Origin: CALJGI01 sp047618115
Lineage (GTDB): Bacteria > Pseudomonadota > Gammaproteobacteria > Pseudomonadales > Halieaceae
Length of the DNA: 11,108 nt
NCBI GenBank assembly: GCA_047618115.1
Contig: JBLHKV010000119.1
Coordinates: 1-11,108 of the forward strand
Direction: 5' to 3'
Position 1 is the stretch's first letter. Each line of letters opens with the position of its first letter. Shown here one piece after another: positions 1 to 6,567 of the stretch. The translations under genes were made by a program, and so were the position numbers. The notes under the pieces were generated by a model, which saw only the letters and a list, made by a program, of their open reading frames with translations, was not told the DNA's origin and did not search any database.

Positions 1-1054
1 CAACCGCCAATACGTCAGTACGGGTAACTTGAGCACAGACAATCGGGTGTCGCTTTTTTTCATGGACTACCCCAACCGCACCCGCCTTAAAATGCTCGGC
101 AGAGTACGCACCATCGGGCTCGACGAAGCAGAGCTGTTGGCGCAACTGGAAGACGATGACTACCCGGCGCAGGTTGAACGCGGCTTTATCATAGAAGTAG
201 AAGCCTTCGACTGGAATTGCCCCCAGCACATCACTCCCCGCTTTACCGAGGCGGATATAAAAGATCACATCGCATCCCTGAAGACGGAGAATCGCCGTCT
301 CAAAGCGCTAGTCGCCAGCGCCAAGAATTCGCCACCTAAATCAGCAATATCACCTGCAAAAAATGCGCTGGAAACACTAGGGGCGGGACCACTGGAATTG
401 ATAATCAGCGGTGTACGCGATCTTGCACCGAGAGTACGTGCGTTCGAACTGCGTAACCCTAACGGTGACGAACTACCGGCGGTGGAACCAGGCTCTCATC
501 TGCGAGTTCCCGTGCGCCTGCCGTCGGGAGAGGTTGTCGATCGCCACTACTCTATTGCGTCGAATTCAGAACACCGCGACGCTTACGAAATCGCCGTACT
601 CCGCGAAGAGGAAGGGAGCGGCGGTTCAGTCGCGGTCCATGACAGTTACCAACTCGGTACTCGTTTGAACATAGACATGCCTGGCAATCACTTCGGCCTG
701 CATGACGATGAACACCCGGCACTGCTTATAGCGGGTGGCATCGGGATCACACCGATCAAGTCGATAGCCGCGGCACTAGCGGCTCGAGGTAGCGACTTTA
801 CATTGCACTATGCCGGGCGTAGCTCTGCTGAGATGGCTTATCGCGAACAACTCGAGCGTCAGCTGGGAGATCGCATAAGCGTATACAGCAGCGCCAACGG
901 TGAACGTCTGGATATCCCGGCATTACTGGCCAGCGCTCCAGATAACGTTGTCATCTACATCTGTGGACCCAAACGTTTGATAAGCGCGGTAACGGACACA
1001 GCAAAAGAAATCGGCATTGCCCGCGATCAACTTCGCCTAGAGTTATTCGAATAG
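1..1054 (+). CDS. PNPOx-like / ferredoxin-reductase-like fusion flavoprotein (5' end missing)
   Basis: The frame is open from base 2 to the stop at 1052-1054, so the true start lies left of the window. The in-frame TTG at 29 is internal: the codons before it read NRQYVSTGN, which continues the conserved block. Counting from base 2, residues 1 to about 85 match the C-terminal half of a pyridoxamine 5'-phosphate oxidase-like split-barrel domain, including MDYPNRTRLK and DWNCPQHI. A charged, possibly helical linker follows (about 85-125). Residues about 130-350 look like a ferredoxin-NADP reductase fold of the phthalate-dioxygenase-reductase type: flavin motif RHYS (181-184), nucleotide motif GGIGITPI (245-252) and CGP (321-323). 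The protein ends at LRLELFE, where relatives usually pass into a plant-type [2Fe-2S] domain, so that domain is absent. It probably moves electrons from NAD(P)H to flavin; the acceptor is unknown. The GST gene follows 36 bases later, probably in the same operon. Confidence 0.85.
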   Translation, partial: NRQYVSTGNLSTDNRVSLFFMDYPNRTRLKMLGRVRTIGLDEAELLAQLEDDDYPAQVERGFIIEVEAFDWNCPQHITPRFTEADIKDHIASLKTENRRLKALVASAKNSPPKSAISPAKNALETLGAGPLELIISGVRDLAPRVRAFELRNPNGDELPAVEPGSHLRVPVRLPSGEVVDRHYSIASNSEHRDAYEIAVLREEEGSGGSVAVHDSYQLGTRLNIDMPGNHFGLHDDEHPALLIAGGIGITPIKSIAAALAARGSDFTLHYAGRSSAEMAYREQLERQLGDRISVYSSANGERLDIPALLASAPDNVVIYICGPKRLISAVTDTAKEIGIARDQLRLELFE

Positions 1055-1090
1055 CGCAATAAAGCGTTATACAAAAAAGGAAATACCATC

Positions 1091-1714
1091 ATGAATACCA
1101 TCCGACTTTACCGACATGCTCTGTCTGGCCATTCTCACCGCGCACAGTTGCTACTTTCTCTACTAGGTCTTAACGCCGAATTAGTAGACGTCGACCTGGC
1201 CGCAGGCGAGCACAAGCAATCCGAATTCCTGGCACGAAACCGCTTCGGTCAGGTGCCAGTATTGGAGGATGACGATGTTGTAATCGCCGACTCCAATGCC
1301 ATTTTGGTATACCTTGCAAAGAAGTACGACACCAACAAGACCTGGTCACCAGTCGAGCCCGTGGCAGCAGCGGAAGTTCAGCGTTTCTTGTCGCAAGCAG
1401 CCGGTCAGGTTGCCTACGGACCCGCCGCAGCGAGATTGGTCAACGTATTCGGTGCCGCTCTCGATCACCAGCGAGCCATTGCAATTGCACACAATCTGCT
1501 CGGTATTTTAGAGTCGTATTTGGAAGGACGCGAATGGCTGGTGGGAAATAACCCAACCATCGCCGATGTCGCGAACTACGCCTATATCGCGCACGCCCCA
1601 GAGGGCGATGTGTCGCTGCAGGACTATCCAAATGTACGCAATTGGCTGGGTCGAATAGCAGCATTACCAGGCTTCGTGCCGATGCAGGCAACAGCGGTTG
1701 GACTCGCGGCATAA
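1091..1714 (+). CDS. Glutathione S-transferase family protein
   Basis: This 207-residue protein has the usual length and two-domain layout of a cytosolic GST. The N-terminal thioredoxin-like domain (about 1-77) starts with strand IRLYRHA and has a serine-rich candidate active-site segment (LSGHSHR, 11-17). It also has the cis-proline motif QVPVL (54-58) and the glutathione-contacting acidic-Ser motif in ADSNAIL (66-72). The all-helical C-terminal domain contains NPTIADVANY (154-163), which matches the N-capping box and hydrophobic staple of GSTs. The start at 1091 is supported by AGGA at 1078-1081, nine bases upstream. It would conjugate or reduce electrophiles or peroxides with glutathione in the cytoplasm; the substrate cannot be predicted. 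It follows the flavin reductase fusion closely and is probably co-transcribed. It converges with the MFS gene across a 111-base spacer. Confidence 0.93.
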   Translation: MNTIRLYRHALSGHSHRAQLLLSLLGLNAELVDVDLAAGEHKQSEFLARNRFGQVPVLEDDDVVIADSNAILVYLAKKYDTNKTWSPVEPVAAAEVQRFLSQAAGQVAYGPAAARLVNVFGAALDHQRAIAIAHNLLGILESYLEGREWLVGNNPTIADVANYAYIAHAPEGDVSLQDYPNVRNWLGRIAALPGFVPMQATAVGLAA

Positions 1715-1745
1715 ACGTTACCGGTGTAGTAGAACCAGGCGGTAC

Positions 1746-1765
1746 TGCCATCTCTGACGATGGCA
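1746..1765. repeat. Hairpin between convergent GST and MFS genes
   Basis: TGCCATC (1746-1752) and GATGGCA (1759-1765) form a perfect 7-bp inverted repeat around a 6-base loop. It lies in the 111-base spacer between the GST stop and the stop of the convergent MFS gene, where a bidirectional terminator would be expected. Neither strand has a T run after the stem, so it is not a canonical intrinsic terminator. Nothing else is recognisable in the spacer. Confidence 0.35.
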
Positions 1766-1825
1766 CCCGCTGTTGCTCCTTCAATATCGACACTCTGCCC
1801 GCTGATTTAAATCCCCTAACGAATT

Positions 1826-3016
1826 TTATACCGAATGTGATGCACCATAGCCCAACCGCTTACTAACCAGATACATCGGCCCCAGGCTCAACAGAAATAG
1901 AATGCAGGTGAACCAGATAACGGCGTTGTAGTTGCCGTCGATAAGAAGAAAGGCTGCCAAAGCCGGGCCAGCAGAGTTCCCCAGTAAGTTGGTGAACTGG
2001 CCGGCTACTACGACCGACCCAGAACTGTCCAGATCAGCCTGCATACTGAGAAAGTAAGGCCAGGCAAAAGCCCAGGCCACCGACCAGACAATGATGCCAA
2101 CCCAGTAGCCTGCTTCAGAAGGGAAATAGATCAGCGTGAGCATAGCCAGTATCTGCACCGCGATACCGCATACAAGCGGTTTCAGATGCCCGTATCGGTC
2201 TTGCAGCCAGACCACTAAACCCGCACCCAGCACACCGCAGATATTGGCCAAGGTCAGCACCGTGCCAACCTCCTCCCAACTCATCGCCCTGTTAAGACCA
2301 ATGCGTTCCGAATAGGCGTAGATAGCAGCATTGGCCGCGCCATAAATAGTCAAACCCAGGAGTGAGAGAAGTGCTACTGGCTTTATTATCAGGCGCCACT
2401 CAACCTGCTGCACACTACTCGAGATGGCACCAACAGCCTCGGGGATTTTATAGTTTGATAATAGCGGAACCAATAGTAGCAAAACCAGTTCCAGCCCAAC
2501 CAAAAGTTGCATAAACCCACTAAACCCAATATCTGGCAATATGCCAGGGAGCAAGAAAAAGGCGAAGGCCGGCAGCAGAAACTGAAAGCCAATATAAATA
2601 CCGTAACCCTTATCCGAGTGATCCAACCGGGCGATCGCTGCGACAACCGCCGCCTGCACCGCGCCCCCGGCCATACCCGACATAAATCTCAGTACGGAGA
2701 AGGTATAAATACCGTTAAGGTAGATAGAAAGAACATCGAATATTGCGAGGCTTACCAGCCCTATGCCTGCCACCGTCGCGATCGACCAGTGCTTGATCCT
2801 GAAAGAGGAAATCAGGGTCATCAAGGTCACTCCGGCAAGGTTGATACTAACAATCCAACCCGCTGTGTCCTCGGCAAAACCGAGGTGGTCGACGTAGGTG
2901 CCCACCATCAGTGGCAATATCATCAGTGGATAAAGTGCTACCGTAGCAATGGCGCTGATAGCGCACAGACTCCGACTGCCGCCGGGGTTTAGCTTCGCAT
3001 ACAAGTTACGGTTCAT
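1826..3016 (-). CDS. MFS transporter
   Basis: This 396-residue, strongly hydrophobic protein is predicted to span the inner membrane about 12 times, the usual size for the major facilitator superfamily. The TM4/TM5 region reads RFMSGMAGGAVQAAVVAAIA, a glycine/alanine-rich segment after an arginine that is typical of MFS carriers. A central charged loop (about residues 195-210) separates the two six-helix halves. The ATG at 3016 has no strong Shine-Dalgarno sequence, and there is no better start between it and the upstream stop at 3060. It lies 43 bases downstream of the HEWSH membrane protein gene and is probably the last gene of that minus-strand unit. The cargo is unknown. The dehydrogenase two genes upstream suggests a small organic acid, amine or related metabolite (inference only). 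Confidence 0.88.
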   Translation of the reverse strand: MNRNLYAKLNPGGSRSLCAISAIATVALYPLMILPLMVGTYVDHLGFAEDTAGWIVSINLAGVTLMTLISSFRIKHWSIATVAGIGLVSLAIFDVLSIYLNGIYTFSVLRFMSGMAGGAVQAAVVAAIARLDHSDKGYGIYIGFQFLLPAFAFFLLPGILPDIGFSGFMQLLVGLELVLLLLVPLLSNYKIPEAVGAISSSVQQVEWRLIIKPVALLSLLGLTIYGAANAAIYAYSERIGLNRAMSWEEVGTVLTLANICGVLGAGLVVWLQDRYGHLKPLVCGIAVQILAMLTLIYFPSEAGYWVGIIVWSVAWAFAWPYFLSMQADLDSSGSVVVAGQFTNLLGNSAGPALAAFLLIDGNYNAVIWFTCILFLLSLGPMYLVSKRLGYGASHSV

Positions 3017-3059
3017 GTGGATACCGATTGGAGCCGAGGACTTTCGATGCCGGCATGTC

Positions 3060-3668
3060 TCACAACAATAGTGGCGTTAGCATAACCAGGCCAAAGCCAG
3101 CGACGCTGGCAACGGCGGCGCGTGTTAAAACTCTCACATTTATTTTGGATAGTTCCTGCAGCGGATCACCCCCGCGATTGACTTGAAACAGCACCGGCCA
3201 TTCAATCACCGACCCAAAAATAAAGCTGGCCAAACCACCTGCCAGGATCGCAGTACTCCCCACTTGATCGGGTGTAGTAAGCTGCCAGAGTACCCCGACA
3301 GATATCAGACCACCCAGAGTGCCCGCGATACTCATAAACATAAACTTGGCGAGGCTGTTGTCCGGAAACTTCCAGTCAAACACAAATGGCCCAACACGCT
3401 CGGGAATGGTGTAACTCCCGCTGCACAGTTTCGCGGCAAGATAGTGGCTCCATTCATGGCTGAGATTAACTGTAATAAAACCTGCTATGGCACCGACAAT
3501 CACATTACTGACAGCGGCAATTTTCCACTGTGTCAAAAGCATCCAGCTATTGCTGGCGTAAAACAAACCAAAAGACAGTAGCCAGACTCCCATATGGGTT
3601 CCAAACAACCTCACCAGCCTGATGGCGCTGGGCGGCATCACCTTTTTTACGGATGCATCATTTCGCAT
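3060..3668 (-). CDS. Multi-span membrane protein with HExxH (HEWSH) motif, possibly M50-like
   Basis: I do not recognise this as a named family. The 202-residue protein has about five predicted membrane segments (roughly 22-42, 50-68, 108-128, 137-160 and 183-202). At the end of the second it carries HEWSHYLAAKL (71-81), which resembles the zinc-binding HExxH segment of membrane-embedded M50/site-2 metalloproteases (compare HELGHxLAA). Downstream, FDWKFPDNSLAK followed by a glycine-rich membrane segment (IAGTLGGLISV, 114-124) is reminiscent of the small M50 layout. The usual second motif with NxxP...DG is not visible, so proteolytic activity is unproven. The ATG at 3668 is chosen because it sits one base after the stop of the upstream dehydrogenase (TGAGATG), which suggests translational coupling. 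The frame is open farther upstream inside that gene, and a GTG at 3677 is a weaker alternative start. Confidence 0.8.
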   Translation of the reverse strand: MRNDASVKKVMPPSAIRLVRLFGTHMGVWLLSFGLFYASNSWMLLTQWKIAAVSNVIVGAIAGFITVNLSHEWSHYLAAKLCSGSYTIPERVGPFVFDWKFPDNSLAKFMFMSIAGTLGGLISVGVLWQLTTPDQVGSTAILAGGLASFIFGSVIEWPVLFQVNRGGDPLQELSKINVRVLTRAAVASVAGFGLVMLTPLLL

Positions 3669-3669
3669 C

Positions 3670-4749
3670 TCACTCACTACGCATTTGCGCCGCCCCGGTG
3701 ATAGCGGGCAGATCCAATAGTGTGACAATTCCAGCCATTCCATCGCAAACACCTGGAATCGCGTTGACTATCCAGGCGGCTGCAGATGAGTTACCGCCCC
3801 CTGCTGGCCCGTTCTCCACAGGGTCGTGGCCGTGGACGCTTAACTCAAGGGTTGGGCTACCGCTGATGATGAGTTGGTGACACCCACTGCCAACAGGCGG
3901 GTAGGGCCAATCGGGGGCACAGCGATCGTCAATGCGCGTTATGTGCTCGACCACGTAGAGTGCCCGCCCCCCGACCATCCCTTTGATCTCAAAACGGAAA
4001 GCACCTTGGGTACCCTTTTCAAACACGCCCATACCTGGAATATCAATTGTTGCGTCCAGCGGCAGGCGTTCCACCACCACTTCGACAGTCTCGACTGCTT
4101 TGCCCATGGCACGTCCCACGATATGTAGCATCGGGCCCCAGACCATTTCAATGGCGAAATCGTGGAGCATCAAAGGTGTATCTTCCATCGAACCGCCGAA
4201 GCCAATCACCTCCCGAACAACCTGGGGCTGATCGTAAAGCGCATAATTGAATATCTCCCGGCTGCGTATTTCACTGATATCGGCGCAGGCACCGCTAACG
4301 GCAATCGGTAGCATGTCCATCGCCCAACCGGGATCTATCCCCGACACAAATAGGGATGCACCTGTGTCGCGGCAAGCTGAGGTAATAACGTCGGTGATTT
4401 CGCGACTCGTAGATATAGGGTCGAGAAAACTGTAAAAAGCCGATGAAACTACATTTATGCCCGAGCGCAGGCACCTCAGTAGGTCATTCATGGCCTGTTC
4501 CGGTCGAATATCTGCCGTGGCCGTGTAGACCACCACGTCGGGGTTTAGACTCAATACGTCATCGCTTTGGTCACTGGCGATTATCCCGCAGCTGGCTACC
4601 CCCGCAATGTCCCCGGCATCTATGCCGACTTTATCAGGGTTTGCTACGATGACGCCGACTAGCTCGAGATCTCTATGGCTTAGAATCGCCCTGATCGCGG
4701 GCCTGCCAACATTGCCCGTTCCCCACACTACTACCCGTTTTGGCTCCAT
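3670..4749 (-). CDS. DapB-fold NAD(P)-dependent dehydrogenase (amine dehydrogenase / dihydrodipicolinate reductase-like)
   Basis: This 359-residue protein begins with the Rossmann strand RVVVWGTGNVG, giving the dinucleotide motif GTGNVG at residues 10-15. The N-terminal domain looks like dihydrodipicolinate reductase, with PDVVVYTATAD and a GINVVSSAF segment typical of this fold. The length and C-terminal half fit the NAD(P)H-dependent amine dehydrogenase family (2,4-diaminopentanoate dehydrogenase type, often auto-named dihydrodipicolinate reductase) rather than true DapB, which is about 270 residues. It would act in the cytoplasm on an amine, imine or oxo acid; the substrate is not predictable. 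The start is well supported by AGGAG (complement of 4755-4759), five bases upstream of the ATG. It is followed one base later by the HEWSH membrane protein and then an MFS carrier. The minus-strand methyltransferase lies 35 bases upstream. Confidence 0.85.
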   Translation of the reverse strand: MEPKRVVVWGTGNVGRPAIRAILSHRDLELVGVIVANPDKVGIDAGDIAGVASCGIIASDQSDDVLSLNPDVVVYTATADIRPEQAMNDLLRCLRSGINVVSSAFYSFLDPISTSREITDVITSACRDTGASLFVSGIDPGWAMDMLPIAVSGACADISEIRSREIFNYALYDQPQVVREVIGFGGSMEDTPLMLHDFAIEMVWGPMLHIVGRAMGKAVETVEVVVERLPLDATIDIPGMGVFEKGTQGAFRFEIKGMVGGRALYVVEHITRIDDRCAPDWPYPPVGSGCHQLIISGSPTLELSVHGHDPVENGPAGGGNSSAAAWIVNAIPGVCDGMAGIVTLLDLPAITGAAQMRSE

Positions 4750-4784
4750 GCAGACTCCTAATTATTGATAATAGAGAGAATACG

Positions 4785-5552
4785 TCATTTGGCATGCAAT
4801 GGGGACTTGGCTATTCGAACTGCTGCAATCGCACTGCTGCCCTTCACTGCTCCGGATATCAGGCGATTATCCAGCCACATGATGAAGGCGAAAAATCGGT
4901 GCAGTAGTCTTTGAATACGACCCTGAGGCGGTTTGAGAATAAGACCTCGTTGAATACCCAGTGCCGACATACAGCGTGCAGGTAAGTACAGAAAGTGAAA
5001 AAAATACTTGTTCAACAAAGTCGTGTGACCCATTTCACCGATCAGTGAGTCCAGCATCTGCAAGTCATAACGTCTAAAATGACCGTAGTATTGGTCAAAA
5101 TCTGACCACAGTTCTGAGCACGCTGGCACCGTGATTATAAGTGTATGTGTCGACGGAAATTCTTGCAGTATATTCTCAATGAATTCTTGCTCATTCTCGA
5201 TGTGTTCGATGACGTCCAGCAACAAGATGACTTCAGTGGCATCTCGCTCCTCCTGTGACAGCGCAGCGGCGTCAGTTCCCGTGCGTACCCTCGAACTGAC
5301 TTCAACAAGAGGCTCCACGTCTGCAAGCTCAACGCCCATGGCATTAATACCATACTCCTGCAGGCCCTTTACCACTGCACCACGTCCGCATCCAATTTCC
5401 AGAATACGAGCCTGCGTCAAGTTCAGCTCCTTCAGCTGATCGGCGATATGCCTGCAACGACTTGAGTTCCACCAGTGGGCGTCGATGCCAATGGGGTAAC
5501 CCTCATCGTACTGTTGCTGGGAATAGGCTGTTCTTGTCTGGGATTCGCTCAC
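4785..5552 (-). CDS. Class I SAM-dependent methyltransferase
   Basis: This is a 255-residue class I (Rossmann-type) methyltransferase. SAM motif I is ILEIGCGRG (50-58), the ribose-binding acidic residue is probably E75 in GVELAD, and motif IV is seen in LLDVIEHIEN (111-120). The segment SDFDQYYGHFRRYD (150-163) is characteristic of methyltransferases found near lipid and polysaccharide biosynthesis genes. The C-terminal 70 residues are hydrophobic and basic (FFHFLYLPARCM, FFAFIMWLDNRL), suggesting association with the membrane or a lipid-linked substrate. The start is a GTG at 5552. It has no Shine-Dalgarno sequence, but a good sigma70-like promoter ends about ten bases upstream, so the message may be leaderless. 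It is divergent from a second methyltransferase and 35 bases upstream of the DapB-fold gene. The substrate is unknown. Confidence 0.88.
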   Translation of the reverse strand: MSESQTRTAYSQQQYDEGYPIGIDAHWWNSSRCRHIADQLKELNLTQARILEIGCGRGAVVKGLQEYGINAMGVELADVEPLVEVSSRVRTGTDAAALSQEERDATEVILLLDVIEHIENEQEFIENILQEFPSTHTLIITVPACSELWSDFDQYYGHFRRYDLQMLDSLIGEMGHTTLLNKYFFHFLYLPARCMSALGIQRGLILKPPQGRIQRLLHRFFAFIMWLDNRLISGAVKGSSAIAAVRIAKSPLHAK

Positions 5553-5561
5553 GTCTGGGAT

Positions 5562-5589
5562 GTTATAGACCCGCCTTTCATGTTGTAAA
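5562..5589 (-). promoter_or_regulatory. Sigma70-like promoter for the minus-strand methyltransferase
   Basis: Reading the minus strand, TTTACA (5589-5584) matches the -35 consensus at five of six bases. It is followed after 16 bases by TATAAC (5567-5562), five of six to the -10 consensus. Transcription would be expected to begin around 5555-5553, essentially at the GTG start codon (5552). This is the best promoter match in the 79-base divergent spacer. It rests on hexamer matching only. Confidence 0.5.
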
Positions 5590-5619
5590 GGATTATTCGA
5601 CTCGCGCTGATAGTTGGCT

Positions 5620-5625
5620 TAGTAT
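5620..5625 (+). promoter_or_regulatory. Candidate -10 element for the plus-strand methyltransferase
   Basis: TAGTAT (5620-5625) is close to the TATAAT consensus and ends six bases before the ATG at 5632. No good -35 hexamer is seen at the proper distance. The T of the TAG inside this element is also the in-frame stop that sets the upstream limit of the coding region. There is no Shine-Dalgarno sequence before 5632. The call is weak and depends on the mirrored arrangement on the other strand. Confidence 0.25.
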
Positions 5626-5631
5626 TTTGCA

Positions 5632-6567
5632 ATGACAATTACTCCAGATGCCGCCGCGTCGAACTCGACACTTTGCCCTATGTGCCAACATCAGGGAATC
5701 GAATTGCTGACCGATGGGGTTAAGGATTTTGAATATCTCTCTCCAGGTACTTACGCTTGGGTGCGATGTACGCGTTGTGAACTGGTGCGGGTGAATCCGA
5801 TACCCGATGCGGAGCAGCTGACACTGGCTTATCCCCCACACTACCATTCCTACCAGGAGCCTGAGTCTGCAATCACTCGCTGGTTGATGTCCCTTTCATT
5901 GAACGCACAATCCAGACAGTTTTGCAGCTATTTGAGCGACGGGGATGCGGTACAGGAAATAGGCTGTTCCACCGGTGTGTTGCTGGAAGCCATTGGGCAG
6001 CGTGGCAACTATGAGTTAAACGGAGTTGAATATCAGGCGGCCTCAGCCGCTATCGCACAAAGCAAGGGGCTGTCGGTGCAATGTGGTTCCTTTGAGGATT
6101 GCTCGATACCAAGCGACCACTTTAATCTGATAATCATGCAGCATGTATTGGAACATGTGACCGAGCCCCGGCTTACGCTTGAAAAGTGTGTTGCAGCTCT
6201 GCAAAGCGGTGGTCACCTGGTCGGAGAACTGCCTAATTACGACTGTTGGGATGCGGCCCTGTTTGGACGCTATTGGGGCGGAGGCCACGCGCCGCGACAC
6301 ATCTGGCATTTCACGCCAGACTCTCTGTCCGCGGCACTGAACGCCGCGGGATTTACCGATATACAGATCCGTCCCTCGTTGCATACGGGTCACTGGGCTT
6401 GCTCCTTCCAGAATTACTTTCGAAGAAACCGCTCGGATAGCACTGGCCTGAAAAATGGTAGAGCGTGGTACTACCCCTTGTTTCTCTTGGCGACAATACC
6501 GATCAATATGCTGCAAATGCTATTCAAAAAAACCGGCATCATACAATTTGAGTGTACCAAGCCGTGA
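5632..6567 (+). CDS. Zinc-ribbon SAM-dependent methyltransferase
   Basis: This 311-residue protein has two parts. The N-terminus carries CPMC (15-18) and CTRC (46-49), a four-cysteine zinc-ribbon-like pair, followed by VNPIPDAEQLTLAYPPHYHSY, the usual lead-in of this methyltransferase group. The class I SAM domain has motif I VQEIGCSTGVLLE (107-119), a probable ribose-binding E133 in NGVEY, and QHVLEHV (170-176). The signature W-x-PRH-x-x-HF block is present as YWGGGHAPRHIWHF (214-227). A hydrophobic stretch near the end (about 281-297) suggests membrane contact. Relatives are common in polysaccharide, sugar or lipid tailoring, but no glycosyltransferase is nearby. The ATG at 5632 is the first start after an in-frame TAG at 5620; there is no Shine-Dalgarno sequence. 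The stop overlaps the start region of the desaturase, so the two are probably translated together. Confidence 0.88.
   Translation: MTITPDAAASNSTLCPMCQHQGIELLTDGVKDFEYLSPGTYAWVRCTRCELVRVNPIPDAEQLTLAYPPHYHSYQEPESAITRWLMSLSLNAQSRQFCSYLSDGDAVQEIGCSTGVLLEAIGQRGNYELNGVEYQAASAAIAQSKGLSVQCGSFEDCSIPSDHFNLIIMQHVLEHVTEPRLTLEKCVAALQSGGHLVGELPNYDCWDAALFGRYWGGGHAPRHIWHFTPDSLSAALNAAGFTDIQIRPSLHTGHWACSFQNYFRRNRSDSTGLKNGRAWYYPLFLLATIPINMLQMLFKKTGIIQFECTKP

Noticed and set aside
29..31. TTG as the start of the first gene
   Set aside because: The codons before it (from base 2) are open and encode conserved NRQYVSTGN, so the gene is cut by the window edge.
2507..2992. 161-codon plus-strand reading frame antisense to the MFS gene
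   Set aside because: The composition is polar and histidine/arginine-rich with no recognisable motif. It lies fully opposite a clear transporter gene, so it is a shadow frame.
3669..3752. Longer N-terminus for the HEWSH membrane protein starting at 3752
   Set aside because: It would overlap the dehydrogenase by over 80 bases and adds a cysteine- and proline-rich segment not expected there. The ATG one base after the dehydrogenase stop is more natural.
4761..4772. ATTAT-TG-ATAAT repeat before the DapB-fold gene as an operator
   Set aside because: Five-base AT-only arms are expected by chance, and the sequence directly abuts the ribosome binding site.
5549..5581. Ten-codon minus-strand reading frame (MKGGSITSQT) overlapping the methyltransferase GTG as a leader peptide
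   Set aside because: It has no ribosome binding site and sits between the -35 and -10 elements of the likely promoter, so it would not be transcribed in full.
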